Below, piece by piece: positions 7,878 to 16,615 of a stretch of DNA of 64,000 bases (positions are counted from its first letter, which is position 1; the number at the start of each line of letters is the position of its first letter). This DNA is from a virus, in the IMG/VR virus record IMGVR_UViG_3300043777_000086, positions 42,153 through 106,152 of that record; one strand, 5' to 3'. The position numbers and the translations under genes are program-made. The notes beneath the pieces were generated by a model that saw only the letters and a program-made list of their open reading frames with translations, was not told where the DNA came from and searched no databases.

Positions 7878-10800
7878 TCAATTCACCTGCGGCTGCGTCA
7901 ACTCAGACCACTTGAATTCCGCATACGATGCACGCTGCTGCCCTGAGAGCGGCAAGGACTCGACTCGGCTACTATCGGCGTAGATCTTAAACGGCGTGAC
8001 CCCGTCGATCGAGGTCACCACGATCCGGTATACCTTGCTCTTGTTGTACTGACCGTTCGCTTGATCCGGAAGGAAGAACCGTTCAATGTCCCGGTCGGCG
8101 TGCGCCGGTAGCTCCACCTGATAGAAAAGCGCATCGCCAGCCACGTACACAGAAACCACGATTGCCGCCGCGCATAGATACTCCACCCACATCTGCCGGA
8201 TCACCTTGAAGCCGACGTAGCCAAGGGTGTTCTCGTAAAGGTCTAGGATCGTGCGGTAGCACGGCTCATTCCAGACGTCGTAGGTGACCTTGAAGATCTG
8301 AGCTTTCCCTCCGGAGCCTGGAGTTGGTATCATCCGTGCGAGGCGCCCGATCAGGTTTGAGTTGCAGGTCAGAATCCTAACTCGATCCACGTCGGTGGTT
8401 GTGATTGTCCAGGTCTGGACAATTGACCCATCCAGTTCTAGTTGGAGCTGGCAGGCTACCCCGCCCGTATCGATATCCACTTCGATCCCGCGCCAAACCT
8501 TCTCGCACTTCCATCCATTATCGGACCACTCGGTTGCCGGTACGATGTCGGGCGGATAGTCGATCTTGGTAAAGGTGTACTTCCATACGCGCAGTGAAAC
8601 GGTGGTCGATTGCGGGTAGATCCGAACCATCTTTACGATCGTGTCGATTGTGATCGAGAACGACTGCTTGCAGCGCCCGGTTCCAGATAACACGAAGGAT
8701 TGTACGGCCGTATTCAATGTGCTGCCCTGCACTCCGGTGACGGTATCCATTAGCATAGTGGTCGTGGTGCCCCCGGTATCGTACTCAAACGAGACTGTTA
8801 TGAGGCGCTTGTCGAACGGACTCCCGAGATCGTCGTAATCAAACGAGTGGTCGACCGCGGCCTTATCGGCAGGCATCGTCACGAAACTCGCCCCCCACAA
8901 CTGGAACATGCCGTTCGTGGGGACCGTGCCCAGTAGAATCCGCGCCTTGCGCCCCATGATATCCGGATTGAGGGTGATCGTCACGTCGCGGGTATTTAGG
9001 GTTGCGGTGACGGTAACGGTTTGTACGATTGTGCCGTCGACCTCGATCTTGACGGGAATTGCGATGCCATTGGTATTCACATCCAAAACGAGCTGTTGGA
9101 AGTATTTCTCGAACGGAGATTTGCTATCGTCGTACTCCGTGAAGTTTACGATGTCCGGTGGGTAGTTCTCGGCCTTGATCTGATAACCGAAGATCTCGAA
9201 GTTTGTGGTGGTTGTCTGGGCGCGCAAGCGCAACTTCTTGGCGATGATCCCGTCTATGATCGCAAACTCTTGCTGTGACCGATCCGCGCCGGAGATCTGG
9301 AGCGTTTGGACTGCGAGTGTCTGTGTGTTCCCTCCAACGCCTCCGATTATGTCCAAGAACAAGTCGATCGCCTGCCCGTACGTATTGTAGTCTAGGGTGA
9401 TCGCGTAGATTCTCTTATCCCAAGGGTGTCCGTTGTCCTGCCAATCCGTGATCCGGCCTCGCTGAAGTTCAGCGAGGGGGATGTAGGTCATCTGAACAGA
9501 AAAGATCTGGACTATTCCGATTGAGCTGCCAGTGAACTGAATAGCAAAAACTCGGGCCTCTTTACCAAATACAGTTCCGCCCGACACGCCAAGCTGCAAC
9601 GGTACGAAGCGTCGGTTAGTAGTCGCAGTCAGGGTGAATTGATCTACCGGATCGAGAGTCCCGGAGTAATCGTAAAATAAGCCAACCGTGACCGTGTCAT
9701 GGGGGTTGCTTAATTCAACCAGCAGCTCCACGTATTGCTTATTGAGGGCTCGTCCCTCCGGGGCCATAATCCCAGTTGTGCCGCTCCATACGATCGGATT
9801 TCCGCTATTCGGGGCACCCGTGTAATGATCCGAGGTTCCCATCTCAAGCAGATGAAGCTCGGAGGTTCCGGGACCGTTTAGGAAGATTGCTCCAACGAGG
9901 CGCCCGGTGTCCTTCTCAACCATCATGGATGTTAACGCACCCTGCGCGGCCACGCTTGTGTAGACCACCGGCTCCCAGCGTTTGTAGATCAGGCTGTAGC
10001 GGAGTTGATTGATCAGATTCGACGTGTCCCGGTAGCTTAGGTACACGTAGTTATCGAATGATTGAATGAATATCTGATCCAGTTGAGTGAAGTCGATCGG
10101 ATTGAGCCCCTCCGCCCCTATGCCTACGAAAATAAGGTCAAGATCCTCAGTGACCTTAACGCACCCGCCGCCGGCCCAGGCGTAGATGCCGTCGTAGGAA
10201 ACGAACCAGATCTGATTGTTGACCTTGCACCACAGGTGCTTTCCGATCATCCCGCGGTCTGCTGGCGTCTCGGTGATGTTCAGGAACTGACCGAGCCAGA
10301 TCTGGAAGATGAAGATTGATTTCAGATTGAGCGAGACGTATCCGCCGCCGTAGTCCAACAGACCCATGATCGGGTTGTCGGGGCTACCGATGATCTGCTG
10401 GTGGGAATTCCCGGTCTCCAGATTTATGATCGGCCACTCTCCGGGATATCCGGCCTTGGACCGGTAGCAGATATGCGGGTTGTTGACGTCACCGGCGAGT
10501 AGTAGGCTGTTTCCTGCCTGGCACACAATATCGCAAGGCTGCCCGATTCTTACGCCGCAGGTGAGGGTCTCGCCCACGAAGTGTTGATTCTGGAGCCACA
10601 CCTGCACGAACCCAAGTCCGACCGAGAATACATTGGCGATCTCCTGATTGGATCCGGATCCGATCGTAAGCTGGGATCCGACCGTGAAATATAGGTGTGC
10701 GGATCCACCGATGTCTACCGAGTAAAGATTCGGATACGGATTGGATCCTCCGACAGGAGTCGGGGCTATCCCTAGCGTGGTGTTTAATGGCGTCGGCAGA

Positions 10801-12548
10801 GAACTCGCTACGGGTGGGTAATTGTCCACCTCAAGCTCGTCGTTACCGGCAATTAGCAGATCCGGGAAATTATCCACAAAGGTGGCGGTGAGCGGGAACC
10901 CATTGGAGTCCACACCCGGATTAGTGGAATACCCCAGGAACCTGAAGAGTCCGTCTGCGAACGTGCCTCCAGCGCGATACACAGCGATCGACCCGAATCC
11001 CGTTAGCGCAGGATTCCCGGTGGCACTATTATCGAAACCGTAGACTGTTACCTGTACAGCCCTGAGCTGCACGGTCACCATGTTCTGGGTGGCCATGTAT
11101 GGGCAGGGGTTACCCATCTCGCCGGTCACTGGATTGCGGAGGATGTACACGTATTGATACGGCAATGCCGCCGCATCGGTGACATTGTCAGGCCCCTGCG
11201 CGCCATGTGCGTAGATCGCTCCGACTTCTACTGAGAACGCCGGCGAACCCGTCACGGTCGCCGAGAGCGCCCACACCTGCACCCCGGTAACCTGCTTCCA
11301 GGAAAACGGACCATTCCCGGCGTTGCCCACCGGCAGGAAGTCGCTCTTGGCGATGTCGAACTCCATCCATACCGGGGCGGCCTGCGGGGCGATCTGGATA
11401 GGCTCCAACTGAGATCCGAACTCGGACGGGAAGATAACGTTTCCGATTGATCCGGCGGTGATCGCCGCCGCCACGGCCGCCTGGATCTGGGCTGCCAGGG
11501 TGGCGTTGTTGACGTAGGTCTGCACCGAGGAGGGCGCCACAGCCTTCAGGTAGTAGTCTGTATGCGAGCCGTTCACCAAAACCTGGATGTTGAGCTGCGT
11601 GATGTATGCCGGGTTTGAAACCCAAAGTCCGATATGCACCAGGTCGTCGCTCGAGTAACCGTCGTCGGGGCTCCCGGTAAACGACCAATCGACGCTGTTG
11701 TCCCACTCTCCGTAGTAGTTACTTCCGTTGGCGGTGAGCGTCGGAGCGGATCCGCCGGTCGAGGTCAGGTTTACAAGTTGGTAATACGAAACGATGGATC
11801 CGGTTGGAATGACTGTAGAGTACACATTAAAGGTGGTGGCGGTGATCGTGTCAACGAGCCCAAGCACCCCGTTCATGTACAGGTACATGCCGCTCAGGAT
11901 TCCGTTCATGGACGACGGCGTAACCTGAAAGTAGTCCTGGCTGATCTGTGTCGCGCTTGTGACGGTCGGAGATCCGCTGAGCCGGTTAGACCCTCCGATC
12001 TGCGTCGTGAGGATCACGTATCCGGGATTCCCTGGCAGGGCTGGGTTTGTTGGCGTAGCCGTCGCCGGGAATAGCGCGGCCGTGATTCCCCATGGATAGA
12101 GTTGGGTGAATGTTCCGTTATCCCACCGCATAGCAGTGGCCTGAGCAAAGAAGATGTACGGGGTGCCTGATGTCCCTGAGTTAAACGTAGCCGACTCCCA
12201 ACGCGAGGTCGGTAGTGATGAAGGAGCTAGGAAGGTGGTGGCGTATGTGTTCACGGTTGTGAACGTCGTGTACGGCCCCGTGCAGCGCCTCATCAAGGAG
12301 CCATCCCCGCAGTAGCGTGGATCAGTGGCGTCGTTGCCAAGGGAGAGCTTGGCAAGCGAGTGGATCACACCCAGAGGCGTATTGGCCGTGAACATCTGGG
12401 ATCCCCGGCGCGGCCCGATAGCCCCCTCTTGTAAGCTAGTCAGGTTTATGGTCGAGGAAAAAGCGCCCTCGGGCAGCAGGGCCGGCTCTTGCTTGAGGTT
12501 GACCCCTTTGAAGATTAAGGGGAAAGCCTTGTTTTTGGTCTCGGCCAT
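7878..12548 (-). CDS. Giant virion protein, possible tail nozzle/hub, 1556 aa
   Basis: The largest gene in the window. The N-terminus (FPLIFKGVNLKQEPALLPEGAF and GPRRGSQ) resembles the opening of short-tail stabilisation, needle or tubular proteins that form propeller or nozzle structures (family level, inferred). The C-terminal third contains four tandem modules of about 101 residues beginning near residues 1034, 1136, 1237 and 1339, each with a D..D.G.P[WF][DE]K-type opening followed by beta strands. No signal peptide. The ATG lies 5 bases beyond a CACTAT -10 box, so the message may be leaderless. It is likely a major part of the tail or host-binding machine. Confidence 0.7.
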   Translation of the reverse strand: MAETKNKAFPLIFKGVNLKQEPALLPEGAFSSTINLTSLQEGAIGPRRGSQMFTANTPLGVIHSLAKLSLGNDATDPRYCGDGSLMRRCTGPYTTFTTVNTYATTFLAPSSLPTSRWESATFNSGTSGTPYIFFAQATAMRWDNGTFTQLYPWGITAALFPATATPTNPALPGNPGYVILTTQIGGSNRLSGSPTVTSATQISQDYFQVTPSSMNGILSGMYLYMNGVLGLVDTITATTFNVYSTVIPTGSIVSYYQLVNLTSTGGSAPTLTANGSNYYGEWDNSVDWSFTGSPDDGYSSDDLVHIGLWVSNPAYITQLNIQVLVNGSHTDYYLKAVAPSSVQTYVNNATLAAQIQAAVAAAITAGSIGNVIFPSEFGSQLEPIQIAPQAAPVWMEFDIAKSDFLPVGNAGNGPFSWKQVTGVQVWALSATVTGSPAFSVEVGAIYAHGAQGPDNVTDAAALPYQYVYILRNPVTGEMGNPCPYMATQNMVTVQLRAVQVTVYGFDNSATGNPALTGFGSIAVYRAGGTFADGLFRFLGYSTNPGVDSNGFPLTATFVDNFPDLLIAGNDELEVDNYPPVASSLPTPLNTTLGIAPTPVGGSNPYPNLYSVDIGGSAHLYFTVGSQLTIGSGSNQEIANVFSVGLGFVQVWLQNQHFVGETLTCGVRIGQPCDIVCQAGNSLLLAGDVNNPHICYRSKAGYPGEWPIINLETGNSHQQIIGSPDNPIMGLLDYGGGYVSLNLKSIFIFQIWLGQFLNITETPADRGMIGKHLWCKVNNQIWFVSYDGIYAWAGGGCVKVTEDLDLIFVGIGAEGLNPIDFTQLDQIFIQSFDNYVYLSYRDTSNLINQLRYSLIYKRWEPVVYTSVAAQGALTSMMVEKDTGRLVGAIFLNGPGTSELHLLEMGTSDHYTGAPNSGNPIVWSGTTGIMAPEGRALNKQYVELLVELSNPHDTVTVGLFYDYSGTLDPVDQFTLTATTNRRFVPLQLGVSGGTVFGKEARVFAIQFTGSSIGIVQIFSVQMTYIPLAELQRGRITDWQDNGHPWDKRIYAITLDYNTYGQAIDLFLDIIGGVGGNTQTLAVQTLQISGADRSQQEFAIIDGIIAKKLRLRAQTTTTNFEIFGYQIKAENYPPDIVNFTEYDDSKSPFEKYFQQLVLDVNTNGIAIPVKIEVDGTIVQTVTVTATLNTRDVTITLNPDIMGRKARILLGTVPTNGMFQLWGASFVTMPADKAAVDHSFDYDDLGSPFDKRLITVSFEYDTGGTTTTMLMDTVTGVQGSTLNTAVQSFVLSGTGRCKQSFSITIDTIVKMVRIYPQSTTVSLRVWKYTFTKIDYPPDIVPATEWSDNGWKCEKVWRGIEVDIDTGGVACQLQLELDGSIVQTWTITTTDVDRVRILTCNSNLIGRLARMIPTPGSGGKAQIFKVTYDVWNEPCYRTILDLYENTLGYVGFKVIRQMWVEYLCAAAIVVSVYVAGDALFYQVELPAHADRDIERFFLPDQANGQYNKSKVYRIVVTSIDGVTPFKIYADSSRVESLPLSGQQRASYAEFKWSELTQPQVN
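11415..11426. repeat. Dispersed palindrome, exact copy 2 (inside giant gene)
   Basis: TCCGAACTCGGA on the plus strand, the reverse complement of TCCGAGTTCGGA. It lies deep within the 1556-residue gene, far from any promoter, and encodes part of FPSEFGS there. Confidence 0.6.
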
Positions 12549-12553
12549 TCCTT

Positions 12554-12581
12554 ATAGTGTACCCCTCGGAATAAGGGACAA
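12554..12581 (-). promoter_or_regulatory. Possible promoter of the giant virion gene
   Basis: TTGTCC (12576-12581), 16-base spacer, CACTAT (12554-12559) on the minus strand, with ATG 5 bases further on. The -35 is imperfect. The position is supported by the divergent gene arrangement. Confidence 0.35.
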
Positions 12582-12589
12582 TAATCCTA

Positions 12590-13294
12590 ATGTTTCCAGC
12601 CGCGCTAGCCTTTCTTGACGTCCACCACCCTACCCCCATAAAATACACGTGGCTGGCGCTAATCGTAGCTGCGGCTGTATTGAAACTCCTGATTATAGGC
12701 ATGCTCACGCTTCGCTCCACGAGATTCCCTGCCTTCAGGATTTTTCTGCTCATATCAGCCTGGGGCGGGCTAATACAGACGAGCAGACTGTGGAATCTTG
12801 AATGGGAGATCGCCCTGGCTGGAGCACTAGGACTCTTCGTACTCGAGATTCTGTTCGTATCGGGATGGAGTGTGCGCGGACAATTCGTGCGCCGCTACGA
12901 CAGGAACGTGTCGGCGTTCGCCGGTCTGATCCTATTCGCCGTGATGCTCATCGCGGCGCCGGCTCCGTATCCGGGGTATCCCCCGCCTCTATATTACACG
13001 CGACTCTATACCGCGATCATTGCGGAGGGGATGGTGATTGCGGCGGCGATCTACTATTGGTTCGATCGGATCGGAAGGGAGGCGTGGGTCAAATGGCATA
13101 ATGCCTGCGCCATTTTCTACATCGCCATCCCGCTGGCGGCAGCCGGATACCGCGGGTCGCATCGCTGGGAGGCGCGAATTGTCATCACCTCCCTGAATCT
13201 CGCCTGCCTTTCGGTGTGGCTGTGGCTCAGTCTTGCCCGCGAAGATCGCGTATGTCCCGATGTAGGTCCTGTATGTTCTGCCTCCATTCAATAA
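12590..13294 (+). CDS. Polytopic membrane protein, 234 aa
   Basis: Six or seven hydrophobic segments fill most of the protein (about residues 20-40, 48-62, 72-92, 107-125, 137-155, 166-184 and 195-212). I recognise no transporter or holin signature. It is a single plus-strand gene between minus-strand blocks; its last 68 bases overlap the convergent coiled-coil gene. GACAAT seven bases before the ATG could be a -10 box, giving a leaderless message, but no good -35 is present. Possible roles include superinfection exclusion or flipping of a glycan carrier lipid for the nearby glycosyltransferase; both are speculation. Confidence 0.72.
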   Translation: MFPAALAFLDVHHPTPIKYTWLALIVAAAVLKLLIIGMLTLRSTRFPAFRIFLLISAWGGLIQTSRLWNLEWEIALAGALGLFVLEILFVSGWSVRGQFVRRYDRNVSAFAGLILFAVMLIAAPAPYPGYPPPLYYTRLYTAIIAEGMVIAAAIYYWFDRIGREAWVKWHNACAIFYIAIPLAAAGYRGSHRWEARIVITSLNLACLSVWLWLSLAREDRVCPDVGPVCSASIQ

Positions 13295-13559
13295 CCAGGA
13301 GGGCATCCTTGGACTCTTTGTCGCGTCTCTCGCGATCCATATCATCCAGTCTTTGCAACACCGGCCTAAGTTCGCTGGCGATAGTCGCCCTGATCACAGC
13401 GTCCACTGTAACAGGCTTACCGTTACCGTTAGACTTGGCAAGTTTGGACTTCATGCGTGCCAATAAACCACCCAGCACGCTGATGACCAATAGCAATGCG
13501 CCGATGACCCGCTCAAGTAAATTATTGGTATCGGCGCTGTTCTGGTTGGAGTCAAGCAT
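13227..13559 (-). CDS. Single-TM coiled-coil protein, lysis group
   Basis: 110 residues: an N-terminal transmembrane segment (residues about 15-35, LERVIGALLLVISVLGGLLA), then a charged helical domain (LQRLDDMDRERRDKESKD) probably in the cytoplasm or periplasm. It could be a holin-like or inner-membrane spanin-like protein. Translation is coupled to the upstream gene through a TGAGATG junction. It belongs to a run of five small genes, four of them membrane proteins, which is typical of a lysis cassette. Confidence 0.65.
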   Translation of the reverse strand: MLDSNQNSADTNNLLERVIGALLLVISVLGGLLARMKSKLAKSNGNGKPVTVDAVIRATIASELRPVLQRLDDMDRERRDKESKDALLVIEWRQNIQDLHRDIRDLRGQD

Positions 13560-13560
13560 C

Positions 13561-13824
13561 TCAAGGCCATGGGGGTCCGGGCGGGTCGTACAGCACGTGC
13601 GCGGTGGCGACCTCGTACACCCATTCTCCCACGAGCACGTCCCCTTCTATAACTTTTACTGCCTTGACGTTAAAAAATTTCCTGTCAGGGCTGTGCTCGA
13701 GCACGGCAATGATGATGGCCGTCCAAAGATTACCCTGATCGTCTTGATAGGGCGCGAACTGATCCGGTTTAGGCGGTTCGCCCGTAACAGCAAGAGGTGG
13801 ATTGGCAATGTAGTTTTGTGACAT
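13561..13824 (-). CDS. Small hypothetical protein, 87 aa
   Basis: No recognised family and no membrane segment. The sequence is beta-prone with a central NLWTAIIIAVLEHSPDRKFF segment and a Pro-rich end (DPPGPPWP). The ATG has GGGA eight bases upstream. It lies inside the candidate holin/lysis run, between two coiled-coil membrane proteins, so a regulatory or structural role in lysis is possible but unproven. Confidence 0.6.
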   Translation of the reverse strand: MSQNYIANPPLAVTGEPPKPDQFAPYQDDQGNLWTAIIIAVLEHSPDRKFFNVKAVKVIEGDVLVGEWVYEVATAHVLYDPPGPPWP

Positions 13825-13826
13825 TT

Positions 13827-14168
13827 CTATTGTCCCTTTCTCAAGAAATACAAAATTAACGCGCCTATCAGCATCTGAATAATAACCCCAGCCCCCAGTC
13901 CGATGTAGATGAACTTCCAGACGTTTTCCATTTGCTCGACAACGCGTTGATGTCGGCTATTGTATTCGTCCTTCGAGACCATTTCTTTCTGCATCTCGCG
14001 GTTCTCCGAACGCAGATTGTTCATGTCCCGAAGGCGTTCGTCCATGAGCTTTTGCAGCAGCGCCGTTTGTCCGTCGCGTAATTCAAAGACCTCCCTTAGG
14101 TGTTCAAAACGAAGCCTGATGATCTCGGTTAATTGCTCAACGTCATGACTCCTTGTTCCCGAAGGCAT
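13827..14168 (-). CDS. Coiled coil with C-terminal TM (XhlA-type layout)
   Basis: 113 residues. A long coiled coil (about 9-82, including EVFELRDGQTALLQKLMDER and KDEYNSRHQRVVEQMENVWK) leads into one C-terminal transmembrane helix (about 87-108, FIYIGLGAGVIIQMLIGALI) and a basic end. This matches the topology of haemolysin XhlA-like holin partners of phages; motif-level evidence only. Neighbours are two two-TM proteins, supporting membership of a lysis group. Confidence 0.68.
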   Translation of the reverse strand: MPSGTRSHDVEQLTEIIRLRFEHLREVFELRDGQTALLQKLMDERLRDMNNLRSENREMQKEMVSKDEYNSRHQRVVEQMENVWKFIYIGLGAGVIIQMLIGALILYFLRKGQ

Positions 14169-14174
14169 TGCTCT

Positions 14175-14618
14175 TCAGTGCTCAACGGAAACCACCAGAT
14201 GCTCATCGATCGGCTTGCCAGCGGCATCGTCCTTTTCGGCTGGCACGAGCGTTACTTCTTTCGGTTTCTTTACGACATTTTGAAACATCCACTCCTGGCC
14301 AGCCCGCTGCGCAGCGAAACGAATGAAGCCGTCGTAAAGCGCATGCAGGGATGGGGTCGATCCCGTGAAGTGCCATCCGGTTGACGCGTCTCCGCTGGTT
14401 ATGCTAATCGTGCCTTGTACGAACAGCGCCGTCCCGAGTGCGGCTCCGGTGGACACCCAACGCGTCACGCGATCGGAGTTCGCACTAAGCCACGGGAACC
14501 AGCGCGCACGCTTCAACCACTGAATCACGTAAACTGTGATCACTACCAAACCGGCTTGGTGCGCCATCGCGTCTAGCGCGCGCATCAGATCCGGGTTGGA
14601 GATATCTTCGGATTGCAT
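14175..14618 (-). CDS. Putative holin-like protein with two TM segments
   Basis: 147 residues with hydrophobic helices near residues 22-37 (AGLVVITVYVIQWL) and 53-72, a basic loop KRARW between them, and a soluble C-terminal half. Size and topology fit a class II holin or a phage membrane protein often found beside holins. Its ATG overlaps the TAA of the preceding holin candidate (TAATG), so the two are probably co-translated. Confidence 0.62.
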   Translation of the reverse strand: MQSEDISNPDLMRALDAMAHQAGLVVITVYVIQWLKRARWFPWLSANSDRVTRWVSTGAALGTALFVQGTISITSGDASTGWHFTGSTPSLHALYDGFIRFAAQRAGQEWMFQNVVKKPKEVTLVPAEKDDAAGKPIDEHLVVSVEH

Positions 14619-14899
14619 TACTTTACTGGCGGGATGGGGTCTACCTGTTCAACTTTTATGACCGGCTGCTGGGTGTTCGCTGCAATCACCTCCGGGCTCG
14701 ATGGTTGAGGGATCTTTCCGCCCGACACCTGCGAATCCTTGGCATTCACCCCGAAGCTCGCTAACCCACCCGCCATCGCGAACATAGCGATCGCCATAAT
14801 CCAATTCGGAAACGTGATGAAGTGGAGCTGCTGAGCGAATAGAACAAAAGACGCGGCAGCCGATATGGATGCCGCTACTGTGGTTCTCCAGCTCTTCAT
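14618..14899 (-). CDS. Putative holin, 93 aa
   Basis: I place the start at ATG 14899 because AAGGAGG lies five bases upstream. MKSWRTTVAASISAAASFVL begins a first hydrophobic helix, and FPNWIMAIAMFAMAGGLASF a second, followed by GVNAKD and a Pro-rich cytoplasmic tail. The KSWRTT...FG.NAKD pattern is typical of small phage holins. It is first in the run of small membrane genes, consistent with control of lysis timing. No recognisable endolysin accompanies it in the window. Confidence 0.7.
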   Translation of the reverse strand: MKSWRTTVAASISAAASFVLFAQQLHFITFPNWIMAIAMFAMAGGLASFGVNAKDSQVSGGKIPQPSSPEVIAANTQQPVIKVEQVDPIPPVK

Positions 14900-14973
14900 A
14901 GAACCCTCCTTGATCCTTACCAGGATCTGCATTTGGCTAACGATAACATAGCCCTACCGGGCTCGAATTAATG

Positions 14974-15003
14974 TGGACAAAAATATCCGAGGCGTGATAT
15001 CCT
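14974..15003 (+). promoter_or_regulatory. Candidate promoter of the sulfation operon
   Basis: TGGACA (14974-14979), 18-base spacer, TATCCT (14998-15003), 22 bases before the ATG at 15026. No clear ribosome site follows. The match is moderate, but the position in the divergent gap is right. Confidence 0.4.
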
Positions 15004-15025
15004 AGCCCCCAGAAACCGCACAGAC

Positions 15026-16615
15026 ATGCCGATAAATCCCACCATAATCTTCTGCACAACCTGCAAGGGACGCACGCAGCATTTAGCGCAGACGCTCCCT
15101 ATGAATCTTCGCGACAACGCCAACTACCCGAACTGTAAATTCGTTGTGCTGGATTACGGAGACCCTGGTGAGTTGAAGGAATACCTGAGGGCGGTTCATC
15201 CTCCTGACATTGCCAGCGGCCGCCTTAGCGTTTATCGTTTTGAGACAGAGGAGCCCTTTCATGTCTCGCACGCCAAGAACATCGCGGCCCGTTGCGGTAT
15301 TTTAGAGGGCGCTGACATCCTCGTCACGCTCGATGCCGACAACTTCACCGGGCCAGGCTTCGCGCAATACATTGCGGATCACTTTCAAGTTTTAGACTAC
15401 GCACCACCGGGGCAGTTTTTGGTCCCCAACCACCTCTACATCCAGAGCCTTCCGCACGGCCCCGGACGACCCTGCCGGGGTTTCGCCGGCCGCTTGGCGA
15501 TCCGCGCACAGGACTTCATCAAGATGGGCGGGTACGACGAGACTTACAACACCTGGCGCGGAGAGGACATCGACCTGATGTTTCGAATGATGCGTTCCGG
15601 CTACGCACTGCGGCATATCGACAACCGATTTCTGAATACGATCCCGCACAACGCCGCGGTCCGATTCAAGGAGTACCCCGAGGCTCGGCAGTACGAGAAT
15701 CCGGATGAGGTCAAGGTGATCCGCGCCCGTACGGAAACCGTCGTCAACTATGGCAAGTTTGGTATGGGAACGGTTTACCGCAACTTCAGCTCCAGACCCA
15801 TTGAACTTACTGCCGTTCCCACTAGGATCTTCGGAATCGGAATGCATAAAACCGGTACCACTAGCCTGAACGCGGCGTTTCAGATCCTCGGTTTAGATAG
15901 CCTCCATTGGGGAGCCGGTGAAGCGCCTCGGATCTGGCAGGAGATGAACTCTGGAGAATTTTCTAAGACGCTCGAGCAATGGTACGCGCTTTCCGACCTT
16001 CCAATCCCTCTGCTTTACAAGAAGCTCGATCGCGCTTACCCTGGATCGAAGTTCATCCTCACGGTGCGCAACGAGGAGAAGTGGCTCCGGAGTGTCGAAC
16101 GGCTATGGAGCCCGAGGTTCAACCCGACCAGGCACCTCTGGAACATCTGGCCGTTTAGCAACACCATCCATCGCGTGCTGTACGGACAGGATACGTTCGA
16201 CGCAGATATATTTCTTGAAAGATACCGGCGGCACAATCGAGAGGTGATAGAGTATTTCCGCCAGCGCCCGCAGGATCTACTCGTGCTAGATATGGACGCC
16301 GAGGCGAAGTGGGCGCCTCTTTGCATGTTCCTCGGATTGCGCTATCCGGCAGTCGAATTCCCTACGCAAAATCAGACTCAGGCGTTTGAGTCGCTAAAGG
16401 TATACTCTGCCCCCGAACCGTGCGATGACGTCGACAGCGATGAAGAGCTTCTCGCAAGAAGCCTTCGTGAGTACTGGAGGACCGCACCCCCAAGTGGACA
16501 GCCGACACCAACTCAGCCGATGACCACGCATCATAAAAGAAGAATGCGCCGGATCCGGCGTAGGAGAGAGGTGGAGGCTAATACCCCGATCAAGGGACCG
16601 GAGGAAATAGCGTGA
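15026..16615 (+). CDS. Glycosyltransferase-sulfotransferase fusion
   Basis: Two enzymes in one 529-residue chain. Residues 1-255 resemble a GT-A glycosyltransferase of the GT2/GT27 type: LVTLDADNFTGPGF contains the metal-binding DxD (103-105), and WRGEDIDLMFRM (177-188) matches the galactosyltransferase-type WGxED acceptor/catalytic motif. Residues 265-455 are a sulfotransferase domain: IGMHKTGTTSLNAAF (271-285) is the 5'-phosphosulfate loop, and RNEEKWLRSVERLW (349-362) carries the Arg and Ser that bind the 3'-phosphate of PAPS. A basic tail (HHKRRMRRIRRRR) follows. The next gene makes PAPS. The chain probably adds a sugar and sulfates it, or acts on two sites of one glycan; the acceptor is unknown. 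It has no signal peptide, so it acts in the cytoplasm. Confidence 0.88.
   Translation: MPINPTIIFCTTCKGRTQHLAQTLPMNLRDNANYPNCKFVVLDYGDPGELKEYLRAVHPPDIASGRLSVYRFETEEPFHVSHAKNIAARCGILEGADILVTLDADNFTGPGFAQYIADHFQVLDYAPPGQFLVPNHLYIQSLPHGPGRPCRGFAGRLAIRAQDFIKMGGYDETYNTWRGEDIDLMFRMMRSGYALRHIDNRFLNTIPHNAAVRFKEYPEARQYENPDEVKVIRARTETVVNYGKFGMGTVYRNFSSRPIELTAVPTRIFGIGMHKTGTTSLNAAFQILGLDSLHWGAGEAPRIWQEMNSGEFSKTLEQWYALSDLPIPLLYKKLDRAYPGSKFILTVRNEEKWLRSVERLWSPRFNPTRHLWNIWPFSNTIHRVLYGQDTFDADIFLERYRRHNREVIEYFRQRPQDLLVLDMDAEAKWAPLCMFLGLRYPAVEFPTQNQTQAFESLKVYSAPEPCDDVDSDEELLARSLREYWRTAPPSGQPTPTQPMTTHHKRRMRRIRRRREVEANTPIKGPEEIA

Noticed and set aside
13216-13821. 201-codon plus-strand frame across two small lysis-region genes
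   Set aside because: Ser-rich antisense of two genes joined by coupling; no ribosome site.
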